NCBI GenBank assembly: GCA_014773175.1
Contig: VXCM01002042.1
Span: 1-64,000, forward strand
DNA length: 64,000 nt
DNA from: Lucifuga dentata
Lineage: Eukaryota > Chordata > Actinopteri > Ophidiiformes > Bythitidae
Direction of reading: 5' to 3'
The notes beneath the pieces are model-generated. The model searched no databases, had not been told where the DNA came from, and saw only the letters and a list, made by a program, of their open reading frames with translations. Below, piece after piece: positions 11,111 to 23,700 of the stretch. Positions within the stretch are counted from its first letter, which is position 1; every line of letters starts with the position of its first letter. The translations under genes and the position numbers were made by a program.

Positions 11111-14100
11111 CTGTCCAACCATATGTAGTATGAGTTTTCAATGCTATGTGTTCACATTGTTTTTTTAAAAACTTACTTACATGAAACTATGCAAATCCCA
11201 AATCTGGCTGAATCATTATCACCGAATTTGCCAGTTACAGACCAACACATTAGTTTTTGCACTAATGATGATGACACTTCAGGTGTTGTATTGATGTTAA
11301 ATTGTGTATCTGCATTTGAGTGTTGCTAAGTTTCTTCTGCAATCTATGTTAACTCCTTTAAAGTTCTAAAATAAGAAAATCTGGAATAGTTATATGATAA
11401 TGTTAGATGTAGTGATGACATAATAATGTAATTTATATTATAAGACATGTCTCTAACATATTCTTGCATTATTTCTTCTTAGAAAAGCTTTACTTTCCAA
11501 GAGGTCGTAAAGGTTAGTCTACACTGGCCCTATGTCTTAATATAGAAGGGTGAGAAGTAAAATCAGGAAGGATTAAATGTAAACCTGGCTTCAGATTGCA
11601 TTTATCAAAAGTAGAAGTGTCAGAGATGCACCCTGTGTGATGAGTCTTGATTTACAAAGAAACGCTCCAGTTCCAGCTTCAGATTGCGATGTTTGAAATC
11701 CAGGAGAAAATGATTGGTTATTAAACAAGTCTTAAATCCTTAAAGCCAGATGCATACCAGTATTTAAGAAGTACTGCAGAATGTAAAGCAACTTCAAATC
11801 ATTTCTGAACCTTCTTTACATTTAGAAGAATTTCAGCATCATATAATATTAAATAATATGAAATACTGTATATCATAATAGGATCCAAGTTCATAAGTAT
11901 TCATTTGTTCTGTGGTACAGAGGTAAATTTGAAATTATTACTACAGTGGTGTGCAGTATTTTGCACAGAGACAGTCTGGGTGAACTTAAATCAGCCTTCT
12001 GCGCTTCCTGTGAAACAGTACTGCTATTAACGCTTCACTTTGCTTAGGCTAATTACACACCAACGCTCCTTTACCATCTCAGCTTCATGTGAGGTGCAGC
12101 TCAGTACTTCAACCAGACACATTACAACAGAGGCTGTGCTAAAATAAGATGAGAAAACCTGGAGAGCTGCAGCAGAAACATCTGGATCTCTGTTACATTA
12201 TTATCAGTAGCAGAAGGAATAATAGTGGCATTAAAGATGTCAATGTCTTAAATTTATGTCAACATATTTGACCCAAAGTTCAACACATCACAGCAGCCAC
12301 TCTGAGTTTAGCCAAAGAGGAAGAGGAAGAGGTGAAATTGACATGTTACACTGCAAGATGAGCAGGGAGGCCTGAGTGATGGAGACCACTGATCAATTCA
12401 CCTGATCAGTTAAGTGGGATCATTTGTAGAGCCAAATGTCTAACTTCCTGCTGCTCATCTGACTGGTTTTAATTGTAGCTGCCAATTCATGAATTCACTT
12501 TGACAGAAAAGCTTATCTGGAGAAATTAGAGAATTCCAAGAGAGAGGTGTTATAAATAGTCTAGGCCTAGTAAAGCTTTACGACTCATCTGATCAAGCTA
12601 ATTCCAATATATTTTATGCTGTCTTAAAGGAGGTGGTTTTGCATGTTTGAGCCCAAAAAATACAACTCACAAACACGTTACTACCAATCATTTTCCAAAA
12701 CATAAAACTTATCATTTTTGCATTATTTTTCCAAATCCCCTCTAATTTTTTAAAATAAATATTCAGGTGATACACCCACCTTAAAATTCAGTGTTTCACC
12801 TGCTAACACTTACGCATGATTGTTGAAGACACGATCATTTTAATTTCTCTGTAAAAGAATTTACTATTGGGACTATATTCCCTGACATATATTTTTTTTC
12901 TTTTTCTTGTAGCTCTCTGTTGGATCAGTTAAAAAAAGAATATATGGTTCTCTGTGATGGATTAGTTATCTCAACACGTTTCAAGTCTCTATAAGTTGAT
13001 TTTCATAGTGTACTGAAATGAACTGAAACTAACGGCAGTCTAGAAGGTAGAAAAATGGTTATAAAATTTACTCAGTATGTTTTGGAAAATGTTTGACAGC
13101 AACAAAACTTGTGGGCAGGTTTCATTTATTGGGTTCAAATTTGAAAAATCACTGGTATGATCCTTTAAAGGCAGACGCAGCTAAATGAAAACTTCATAGG
13201 GTTTTTTTTTTTTTTAAATCTCACAAAATGTATCTGACACTTTTCATCATACCTGCAGTCTGACTTATTTAAGAAGTCCATCACCTAACCAATTAAATTT
13301 TTACTGAACGCACTGCCTAACATGACCTCTATGGCCTAAATGCAAAGTCGGCTTAATGACTGTGACCAGATCATAGAGCAATAGTTGGTGCCGTGTCCTC
13401 ACGGTGCAGGGTCCTGCCTCTTCAGTAGGGCAGCTGCTTCGTTACTCAACTAGGATGACTGTGTTTCTAATGCTGACCTTGCTTTGAAGTGATCTCTGTC
13501 AGTGCTGTTAGCCGTGCTGCTAAGAGGCTTGCAGACAGCAGATCAGTTTAGCACAGCCTCATCTGACTAATCTGATTTACCTCAGCAGGGCTGCTAGTAA
13601 TGCACAAGACAGAAAAATGAGCACAAACGCATCTTTGATATATATGCATGAGAACATTTCATAAATTGCAACAGATGTCAATGTAAATATACAGTCTACT
13701 GTCTTTGTCGGTTGTTTGTAATTTAAACACCTTGAAATACGGCATCAACCTTCCTGCAAAGCCTTAAATTCCAGCTATAGCCCTGCAGTGAACTGTAATC
13801 ACTACTTGTACGCTTCGTCAACTCAACAGAGCCACAGCAGACTTTCAGTAGCTTACCACAAGATTTTTTTAGCCCTTAGCTTCAGGTCACGCTTTATTTA
13901 GCATCACACCCCATATGTAAACTTTCATAAAGCTCTTTGGTGTCTAAATATTAACTGGAGGTTTTCCAGTTTGTGTTCCATCTTATGGCACAACAGCAGG
14001 ACAGATGAGGCTCCACACATGTCAGCAGGGGTGTGAATCCTCATGTAAGTTTAGGAAAAGTAACTAAAACATAAAGTAACCATTTTATAATAACATATAA

Positions 14101-17100
14101 TACAATAAAATATGATAAAATAGATGTCATTATTTAGAAATGTCACCATTTCTGCATTTCAGGCGATTGAGGCAAAAATCTGATACTGCAAAAATGGCCT
14201 TTATCATTTCCTTCAATTAAATTTAAGTTCTGGGTTTTAGCTGTGCTAAATTTCTCTGCATCCTTGTAGTAAGAAGGCAGTAAATCTTCCTGAAGGATTT
14301 GAACTATGGTGAGCAGGGTTATGTGAGGCTACAGAAGCAGAATCACAGCAACAACTGCAGTCCCCAGCAATTACATGTAGTTAAATGATTTAAGATGGCA
14401 ATCTGGTATTGAGACGTGGTTATTAACAGTGTAAAAGCTTTCTTTGGTTTGCTCCAGAGACATCCACCATTCAGACATGCAAAAACTGTTATATAAATGA
14501 CATGTTCTCGATCCTGCTGGGACTTAGGTCTCCTTTTTTTTTTTTTTTTTTNTTTTTTTTTTTTTTTTTTAATCTTATGCCAGTAACAAAGTCAGTAGAT
14601 TTTGATGTGTGTCATGAGCAAAATATTCTTATTTCACTTTTTCCAGCAAAGGGAAGGGACCAAATTTACTTTTAAAGTGCAGAGGAGTTCAGAGCCTCTT
14701 CAGGGATTTCTGAGACTGGGTTTATTTAGTGATTGTGAACATGTCATTTAGCTTCCATCAGCAGTTATGATTACATATTGCAGCCCCTGTAACACAAGAG
14801 GATATGGAGCAAATATGCAACTACTTTCACCTTCTTTTCCATCTCCTTTACCCCTCCTCCCATACACTCTCAGGCTTCCCATACTAGTATGGATTAAAAG
14901 CTAAAGAAGGTTGAGAAGTCAAAGCTGCCTTGCCCTTCCCACTCTTCCCTTTCTTTTACCTTACCTTTCACTTACTTGTGTACCCATCTATTCTTTTTTA
15001 TTTATTTATTTTCTTTGCCAATCCAAGTACTGGATAAGAGTTGCATCTCTTATCACATTCTGTGGAGTTCCCTGCTCTGTGGTTTGGGGTCGGTCCCAGT
15101 CCAAAACAGAGACAGCAACAACCAGGATTAATTTACTTGAGATGTGGAGATTTTTTATTTTTAATATTCTTTGGATGCAACAGGAGATACATTGAATTTT
15201 TTTTTTTTTTTTTTTTAACTTTTCATGACATTTGGAATTCATATATGATTTTTTCCCCCCATAGAATACCAAATAAAACTGATCGTACTATTTACTGTGG
15301 ACTCAATCCACCTGGATTCTGGACGGTGCTATTCAACAATGGACAACATCAATATGACTTCTATGTAGGAAAAACTGCTCCAGGTCAGAAATGTCTCTTT
15401 ACAGTCTTTTTTTTTTTTCATTAAACTGTCTTGCCATTAATTTATAATTTCCTAAGGTAATATAGAACATAATTTGTTGATATGACAAAGTCTGTGCAAT
15501 CTTGTCAAGAATTTTGGACTCTACTTGTTGCAGAATATGTATTCATTGCAGCATCGTCACAGCATTTTTTTTTTTTTTTTTTTTNTTTTTTTTTTTTTTT
15601 TTTAGATTTGCTGCAGAAATATCATCCTTTATTGACAGTAAAGGGTGATTAATAGGTTATTCACACATTAAGCTGTGAATGAATCCATTCATTGTTTTAG
15701 ATTAATAATAGTTAATCTATACATGAAATATAAAAAAGGTTTGCAAGGGAATAACATCTTTGTTTTTATTCACAGTAGCACTTCAGAACAGGAGCAGAAT
15801 ATTTCTGGTCAATACTCCTCTTAAGCTATTAGCAACTGATAAGCCAATGTCAGTATTAGCCACTTTAGGAGGCTTGTTGGTCACCATTTCTTAGCTTCAG
15901 CCGATAACGCACACATACAAATCAAGCTTTGTGACATTTGATATTTTATTCTAAATGTGATTCTGAGCTTGACTGAAATAATTGGAAAGCTATTATAAAT
16001 AAACTGAAGCATTAGCTGCACTTGAAATTTCCTTCAATATAGGTCAGTCCTGCTTTAATCTCAGTGGTCCAAATTGTTTTTAAAGCCTTTTTCAAAAAGT
16101 ATCTAAATATGGAATGAAGTTTTACCGAAAATGGTTCATATGTTTTAAATATGTAAAGAAGGTATTGTGCAGTCTGCAGTAATGAAAATTCAAATCAAAT
16201 TTGGAATTCATTCTGGTTTTGTGGTCACACACTAGGAAAGATGATAGCTCACAAGTAGCAGCCATCACAAGTCCTAAATATATTGAAGATGTTTCAGTTC
16301 TCTATTAAACAATGCAGAACTCTGGCAATAAAGTTCCCAAGTCAAGAGAAAGCAGCTATCTTTTCTAATTTACCCTAAGCCATAGCTCAGTGTAAATTCC
16401 ATCTAACAATCTTGGGATGAGACAAAATCATTTAATCATTTAAGATCCTACAATATTTCTGTGCTGATTTCAAAAATCAGAGAGGAGCAGGTATTCAAAA
16501 AGGATGACTGAGAAGATCTAAAGAGATTGACTTTAGTAAGAGAAAGAGATATAAACCAAAACACAGATATCAAAGCCAAATTAAGCTCCATGATACCTGG
16601 CACTAGATTATAAACTCCATGTACCTGCTTAGCTAATCAGCTTGCTAAACACATGTGATTAAATGTAAATACAAGGCACAGCACTGGCACTCAGGGTACC
16701 ACAGCCTGCCCAGACAGATGGATGCTGATGAGATCCGATATCACATTCTGTCAAGCACAATAGCTCAGTAAGATGCAACTTAAGGTCATGGATCATAGCT
16801 ACTCAAATCTACTCAATACTTCATTCTTTTTAAAAACCCAAACAAAAAAAAAAACCCAAATATGATAGAAAGTTGGCATTAAACACAAAACACAGGCATG
16901 AAGTCAACCCATACATAGATGGATTATCTGGAAAAAAATTTTTTTCGGAAAGTCATTAAGATTTTTTTAAACTTAATTAATTCCCTCCTGCAGTGCTTTG
17001 CCCACCAAAGGATCACATGCAATAACAAAACAACAGTTGAGTAACATGAAGCGAGTAAACCAAACAGCCCATCTATACAGGGTGACCTCTACAGGTTAGG

Positions 17101-17610
17101 ACAAAAATGTCTTAGAGAAGAGAGAGGTGTAAAACAGGTTATTTCTGTCAAACCTGTCTGCTGTTTACATTGCTGCTCTAACATCATTTCCCCAACATTC
17201 CCCAGCTGCCAGTGTGCACAGCTGCCCACTGGTGGCTGCTGCCTTCCAGGGATAGATACTACTGCCCACAATAGTATGAACTAAAGCAGCTTTTCAGATA
17301 AACAACAACGAATCCCACTTGTGCTAAATATAATTCATAATTCAGATTCTGTGATTTGCCCGGTTACAACTTACAGTTCATAAATATATATTTACATATT
17401 TCCAGTTTTACTGAACCAATAACATCTTGATTCTATGTGAACAATCATTATATCCATGCAAATCCATTTAAATATTATGTTTACCTAACTTCTTAATCAC
17501 ACTGTTGGCTGTACATTTGAGACATGATTACTGTATGTCATGCTGTATATTATAACACTTGTAATTTCTCTTCATTGTTTTTCATGTTTTGTTTTTTTTT
17601 CTGGAGGCAG
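11111..17610. other. Intergenic region between hsd17b3 upstream block and guanylyl cyclase
   Basis: No convincing gene is seen. Contents: a terminal-repeat element (12622-13171), poly-T tracts broken by Ns at 14552 and 15585, and AT-rich unique-looking DNA. A short open stretch at 15284-15385 (containing NPPGFWTVLFNNGQHQYDFY) sits after an AG and looks protein-like, but I recognise neither partner exons nor a family. A polypyrimidine-AG at about 17590-17609 suggests the acceptor of a 5' untranslated exon (17610-17765) of the cyclase gene. Confidence 0.6.
12622..13171 (+). mobile_element. Non-autonomous terminal-inverted-repeat element (about 550 bp)
   Basis: The left end reads CTTAAAGGA and the right end CCTTTAAAGG. 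The ends are diverged inverted repeats of roughly 90 bp; both carry a TTGAxCC block and a TTTTCCAAAACATA block when read inward. No transposase frame is present. The same element occurs in opposite orientation at 21953-22719 inside a cyclase intron, with matching internal blocks (for example TCTAGAAGGTAG and GAACTGAAACTA). The superfamily is not assigned because the target-site duplication is not clear by eye. Confidence 0.65.
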
Positions 17611-17765
17611 TGATGGCTTGGGGTCTTGTTGTCACCTGGCCAGCTTTGGGCTAGAAGCCTGAGTGCCCAGGGAAGCAATCCCCTTCACAAAGACACACTC
17701 TGTCACACTGATCACCATAAACTCTCCTCTTCTGTGTCTGAGCATCAGAATAGGTGTGTGAGAAA

Positions 17766-20700
17766 ATGGCGAGTCACAGAGACCCTCGGTTTCAGCACAA
17801 CCTTTCCTACCACCCACGATGGCAACAGCAATCAAAAAAGGTGAAAAGAAAAAAACATAAGCGGACAGTGATAACAAACACTCTTAACAGCTGTGGACAT
17901 TGTCCATTGAGCTCATCATCATCATTATCATCATCATCATCATCATCATCATCATTACAATCGGCATCATCAGAACCACCTTTGCTGTTATCCCCTGCAC
18001 AACATTCTAAAAAATGGTGGAGGAATTGGTTTATTCTCCCCTTTCTAATGATGTCCTGTCTGCCCTGTCAAGCCTGGGCGACCACTTTCAAGGTAGCCCT
18101 GGTTGGACCCTGGACTTGTGACCTCTTATATTCTAGAGCCCTCCCTGATTTGGCAGCTCGCCTTGCTACTAACCGGATAAATAAGAACCCCCACCTCAAC
18201 AAAGGGTACTGGTATGATTACACACTGGTTAATGAGGACTGCAAGTCATCAAGTGGTCTTGCTCGTTTTGCTGAGCTGGAAGGTTATGGTGCTGCTTTTC
18301 TGGGCCCAGCCAACCCAGGCTACTGTTCCTCAGCGGCTCTTTATGCAAAAGACTGGAATACTGGAATTCTTTCCTGAGGCTGCCTAACACCCAATATGGA
18401 AGAAGGAGATATGTATTCTACCTTCTTACGGCCACTGCCACTATCTGCCCATGTACTATTTTCTGTGTTGCACTACTTTCGCTGGGCTCACGTAGCTATA
18501 ATCTCAGAGGGAACAGACCTGTGGAAAGCCACTGGACAGGAGCTAGCGTCGTCACTAAGGGCCCTTGGACTGCCTGTCAACACGGTCGTCACTATGGAGC
18601 ACGATAAGGAAGGGTCTCGGAGAGCCCTGACCAAAGTGCGGGAAGCAGACTGGGTCAGAGGTGAGTATGTCTGTATCTTTGTGTATGTCTTCAAGAAGAA
18701 ACTTGTTTGAAGTGAGAACAACAAACTAACTCTGACAAGATGTACTTTCCCCCAGGTTTTATGCAACATGACAGAAAAACATAATTTGAACTTCTGTTGT
18801 CCTCCCTGTCATCCTCTCCTCACACCCTCCTCTTTCTGCAGTGGTCATTATGTGCATGCCTTCTGTTCTGATTGGTGGAGAAGCCCAATACCAGCTTCTG
18901 ACTACAGCCATGGACATGCGTATGATTGACCGTGGTTATGTATTCATCCCCTATGACACCCTCCTCTACTCACTGCCCTATAAAGATGCAAATTACTATT
19001 TACTAAGCAATAACACCAAGCTACGGAAAGCCTATGATGGGGTCCTCACCATTACTATGGACTCTGGAAAGCGCAATTTCTATGAAGCCTTCAAAGATGC
19101 TCAGGACAGCTATGAAATACGCAGCAGCACCCTACCAGAGCAGGTGAGACTGGGGGCATTTTCTCTGTTGCACAATGCCCTAATATATGAAACCATCTAA
19201 AGTACTTCAATTTTAGTTTAAACCACACAATCCTAAATGCAACCCATCTCACTTGTTTCACTGGTTAAAATATAATCACTGACATTCATGCAGTTCTCCT
19301 GTGCTGACCTGCTTATCACCACTGTCTCCTCTGATAGGTTTCTCCATTCTTTGGTACCATCTACAACATGTTGTACTACACAGCTATGGCTGCTGAGCAG
19401 GCCCGGTACAATAGAGACCAATGGGTGACTGGCAACATCCTCGGCAACAGTGAGGGTGACTTTGAATTTGAAGGCTTCAATCAGCACCTGCAGGCTGGCA
19501 GAAACGGGGAAGGCATGCAGGGACGCTATGTAGTGCTGGACTACAGTGGCATTGGTTCCTCTCTCTACTCTACCCACATTTTGGAAGCTCCCCATACGAA
19601 TGGCAAAACTGGGGGCTTGAAATACCTTGGTCGGTCAATCCATTTTGCAGGAAGCACTCCCTACACCGAGTCAAGTTGCTGGTTCAGCCCATATTTTACC
19701 TGTAGTGGGGGTGAGTTCACTATTAATTGCAGTAAATACTAATTGGCATGGGGTGTATTACAGAATTCTATGCACTACTGGTGGATGATAGAAACTGTCT
19801 TTTTGTTTTCTTTTGTCTTCTCCTTTCTTCTCCAAAGGACTCGATACAACCACTCTGTTCTTCCTTTTCCTTTTGTTCGTTGTGTTGGCAGGATGTGGAG
19901 TTTACTTCTTTCGTCATCTCAAGTATGTAGAGTAAAAACGGAATGCTATATTATTAAAACCTGGCTCACCTGACAAAAATAGTTGAGTGTGTGTTAGACA
20001 AAATTTTGATTGCCTGTGTTATTATCATTAGTAGTAGTATTTTTTATTTTTTTGTCTATACAGGAGAATTGGTAGGGTTGGGTTCAACTTTGGAGGTGGG
20101 AGTGCATCAACAAAGACAGTCCTGACACTGGATGACCTGGTCTTCATCAACACTCAAGTCAGCAAACGGGTCAGTTATGTGTTGAATCTCTGGCAATAGT
20201 GAACATATTTTGCTGAATAAAAGTTGCTTATCTGTACAAGATGTACTTGACTCCCTTTTTGAACTGGATCTGTGAGCAGAGGCTAAATGAGGAAAGTGTG
20301 ATGTTAGATGCAAAGACGCCTCGCCACTCGGTGTCAGGTCGCAGCTATATAGCCACTACACCAGACATCTCCAATGTTGCTGTTTTTGAGGTGAGAAAAG
20401 TCCATCATGTACGATCAAATGAGTCTTCATTTAACTCTTGAACTATAACACTCACCCCAATATAGAGTTGAATGAAGTCTTTCATTTGTATACATCATAG
20501 GATGACTGGGTTTGGCTGAAGAGATGCCCGAATGGAGTAACAGGTGTCAACAGCAGTACTGAGGATGTCTTTGTCAAGGTAAGTACTGTAAATAGGAAGG
20601 AAGGACTACTGAATTTACAGATTTTCTCTTCCCTTGGCAGGTCAATGGAGGTAAATCAAACACTATTGTAGCCAGAAACCACAAAGAGGTTGCAAATTTA

Positions 20701-23700
20701 TGTATAATGCAAAGCCCTATTGCCATATTCTAATTGAACAGACCTAGTTTCTAACTCTTTTTGAAATGAAAAATAATTGGTCACCTGAATCTGAATCTTA
20801 GATATTTGTGTTTCTGTGTGGTCCCCCTGGCCTCAGGAATAATGTGTTGATTTTTAAGCTGAGTGATATCTTCTTACCTCTTGCAGTATGAAGTTATATC
20901 CAAGCAGCAAACCTGACGTTCATGTTTTCATTCCTTCCCTCAGCTCAGGGAAATGAGGCATGAGAACCTCAATGTGTTTCTGGGACTGTTCTTTGACTCT
21001 GGGATCTTTGGTGTTGTGACTGAACACTGCATCAGGGGCAGCTTGGAGAACTTGCTCACCAATGAGGAAGTTCGTCTTGATTGGATGTTTAAATCTTCGC
21101 TGTTAATGGATTTGATTCGGGTATGAAAGAGAGAAGAGAAAGAGACAAAATTATGTGTGTTTCATCAGTCATTTTACTATTTGTTCATTAAAACTCACAC
21201 ATATCGTCCAAACTGTTCTCAGGGGATGAAGTATCTGCACCATCATGGTGTCATCCATGGAAGACTCAAATCTCGTAATTGTGTGGTCGATGGCCGCTTT
21301 GTGCTGAAGGTGACGGATTATGGGTTCAATGAAATTTTGATTGCCCAAAGCATTGATATACATGAAGAAAATCCTGAGGGTGAGTTTATGTTTATCCTTA
21401 TACTCATGATTTTGTAAGTTTGCCTGTATGTAATAATATTTTTATTGATAATGTGTCTGTTGGTCTGCTTTAAATAAAGAGTTGCTTTGGACGGCTCCCG
21501 AGTTACTGAGAAATCCTAGTATGAGGAAGAGAGGAACTTTCAAAGGCGACGTCTACAGCTTCTCCATCATCATACAGGAGGTCATTTCTCGTTCTGCTCC
21601 TTTTTGCATGCTGGATATGCCTCCCAAAGGTGAGTGACATGGCATTACAAATCCAATGGGAAGGAAACATGAAAAGCACTAATGAAGATAGCTATTTGCC
21701 TGCACACTGACACAGGTGACTTGATTTAGTTTGGCTGAATAGATCTCTTCTCAGGTTGAGGTTGGGCAGAGCAATGGTGGAAGTTCGTGGAGGTCATTAA
21801 ATCGTACACCTAAGTGGAACAGAAGTGGAATATGTATCTCACATAATGTGCAACAAGCCTATCAGGAAAGCAAGAGATTTTATTGTCATAGAGTAATTTT
21901 CACCCAAACTAAGTGAAAACACCTGTGTGGATGCATCATAGCTGTGGAGGGCCTTTAAAGGACCATACCTTCCATTTTGCAAGTTTGAGCCTAATACAGT
22001 ATATTCAATTTTCATACACGTAAGGTTACTGACAATCATTTCCCAAATCATACTACTGGAACAGTGNTATATTCAATTTTCATACACGTAAGGTTACTGA
22101 CAATCATTTCCCAAATCATACTACTGGAACAGTGAGTGAAAACATTTTTTTCCTACCTTCCAGACCACCACTGGTTTCAGTTCATTCTGGTACGCTATTA
22201 AAATCAATTTGTTNTCCTACCTTCCAGACCACCACTGGTTTCAGTTCATTCTGGTACGCTATTAAAATCAATTTGTTGATTCTTAAAACGTTCTTGGAAT
22301 AAGTAATCTATTATCATGAACAACACGTACCATATATTTGGGGGGTGGGTTTTTTTTCAAAGTTTTGTAATTTAAGTGTTTAAGTGCAATAAAAAGCGCA
22401 GAGTAAATTTATGTCTCCAATATAGTCCCAATAGGAATACAGTCCCAAAAGAAAATAATACAGTCCCAAAAGAAGACCTGTGTTTGTCAAAAAATTTAAA
22501 TGACCATAACTTCATAAGGCTGCGTAACTATTAGCAGGCGAAACAAAGGTGGGTGTATCACTTGAATATTTAATTTTGAAAGATTAAGACATTTTGCTAA
22601 ATATCAAGAAAGCTGAAATACAGTTTTATCCTTTGGGAAATGATTGTCAGTAACCTTACGTGTATGAAAGTTGAATATATTAGGCTCAAACATGCAAAAT
22701 AGGTGATATGGTCTTTTCAAATTTTGTGCCACATGTATGAACATACTACTCGAAATGCTAGATGCCTTCATCCTGTTTTTGTCTAAAGTATGACCCAACT
22801 GTCATTTGTTATGAATGCATTTACATATTTAGCTTGTATACCATTCAAATTATACAAAAAGCTGCTCAAAGAGAGCTAAATAAATGACAGTTACAGTTTG
22901 CCTAAAATTTTGCGTTGTACGTGCGTTTAACATTAAACCCCGTTTAATGAGCAAAACTGGTTATAGAAAATCACATTACACAAAAACAGCATTAAAAAGG
23001 ATACACAAGTTTAATTTCTGTTGTTAAATACATTTTTTTCTATGCAAACAGAAATTATTGGCAAGATCAAGGAGCCTCCTCCTCTGTGTCGGCCTGTTGT
23101 GTCAGTAGAAGAGGCCCCACTGGATGTGATGCAGGTTATGAAACAGGCCTGGAGTGAAGAACCAGAGAAGAGGCCGACCTTTGAGGAGATCCTCAAACAG
23201 GTATTCGCAAGCAGGTTGTAACACATGTTGGTCCAATTCAATTGATTGTGTGTTGCTATACTACAGTAGAATACTGAAGATGACATCCCTGTTTTATGCC
23301 AGTTCAAGAACATCACCAAAGGGAAGAAGACCAACATTATCGACTCCATGTTGCGCATGTTGGAGCAGTATTCCTCTAACTTGGAGGACCTGATCAGAGA
23401 GAGGACGGAGGAGCTTGAGGTGGAGAGACAGAAAACTGACAATCTGGTGGCTCAGATGTTGCCAAGGTGAGTGTCCAAGAACTTTCACTTGCACTTCAAA
23501 GACTTGCACATTAAGATTGGGAACTGGGAACCCTCTTTTCACTTGTCACCTCTTTAGGGAGGTCAAATGTCAGGGACAGCTACAGAACAGCATTCATTAG
23601 CCTGGTAGGGATTCAGTGTCGTACAAGGAAACAATTCAACAGGGTGGCTGCTTTGGGTGTCTAAGTAGTGCCTGTAAAGGTGTAACATTTATCAGGAAAA

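Noticed and set aside
20570..20650. Microexon of about 10 bp (GTCAATGGAG) in the cyclase
   Set aside because: A 48 bp exon 20641-20688 ending at GAG|GTTGCA keeps phase 0 on both sides and fits the kinase-homology region better.
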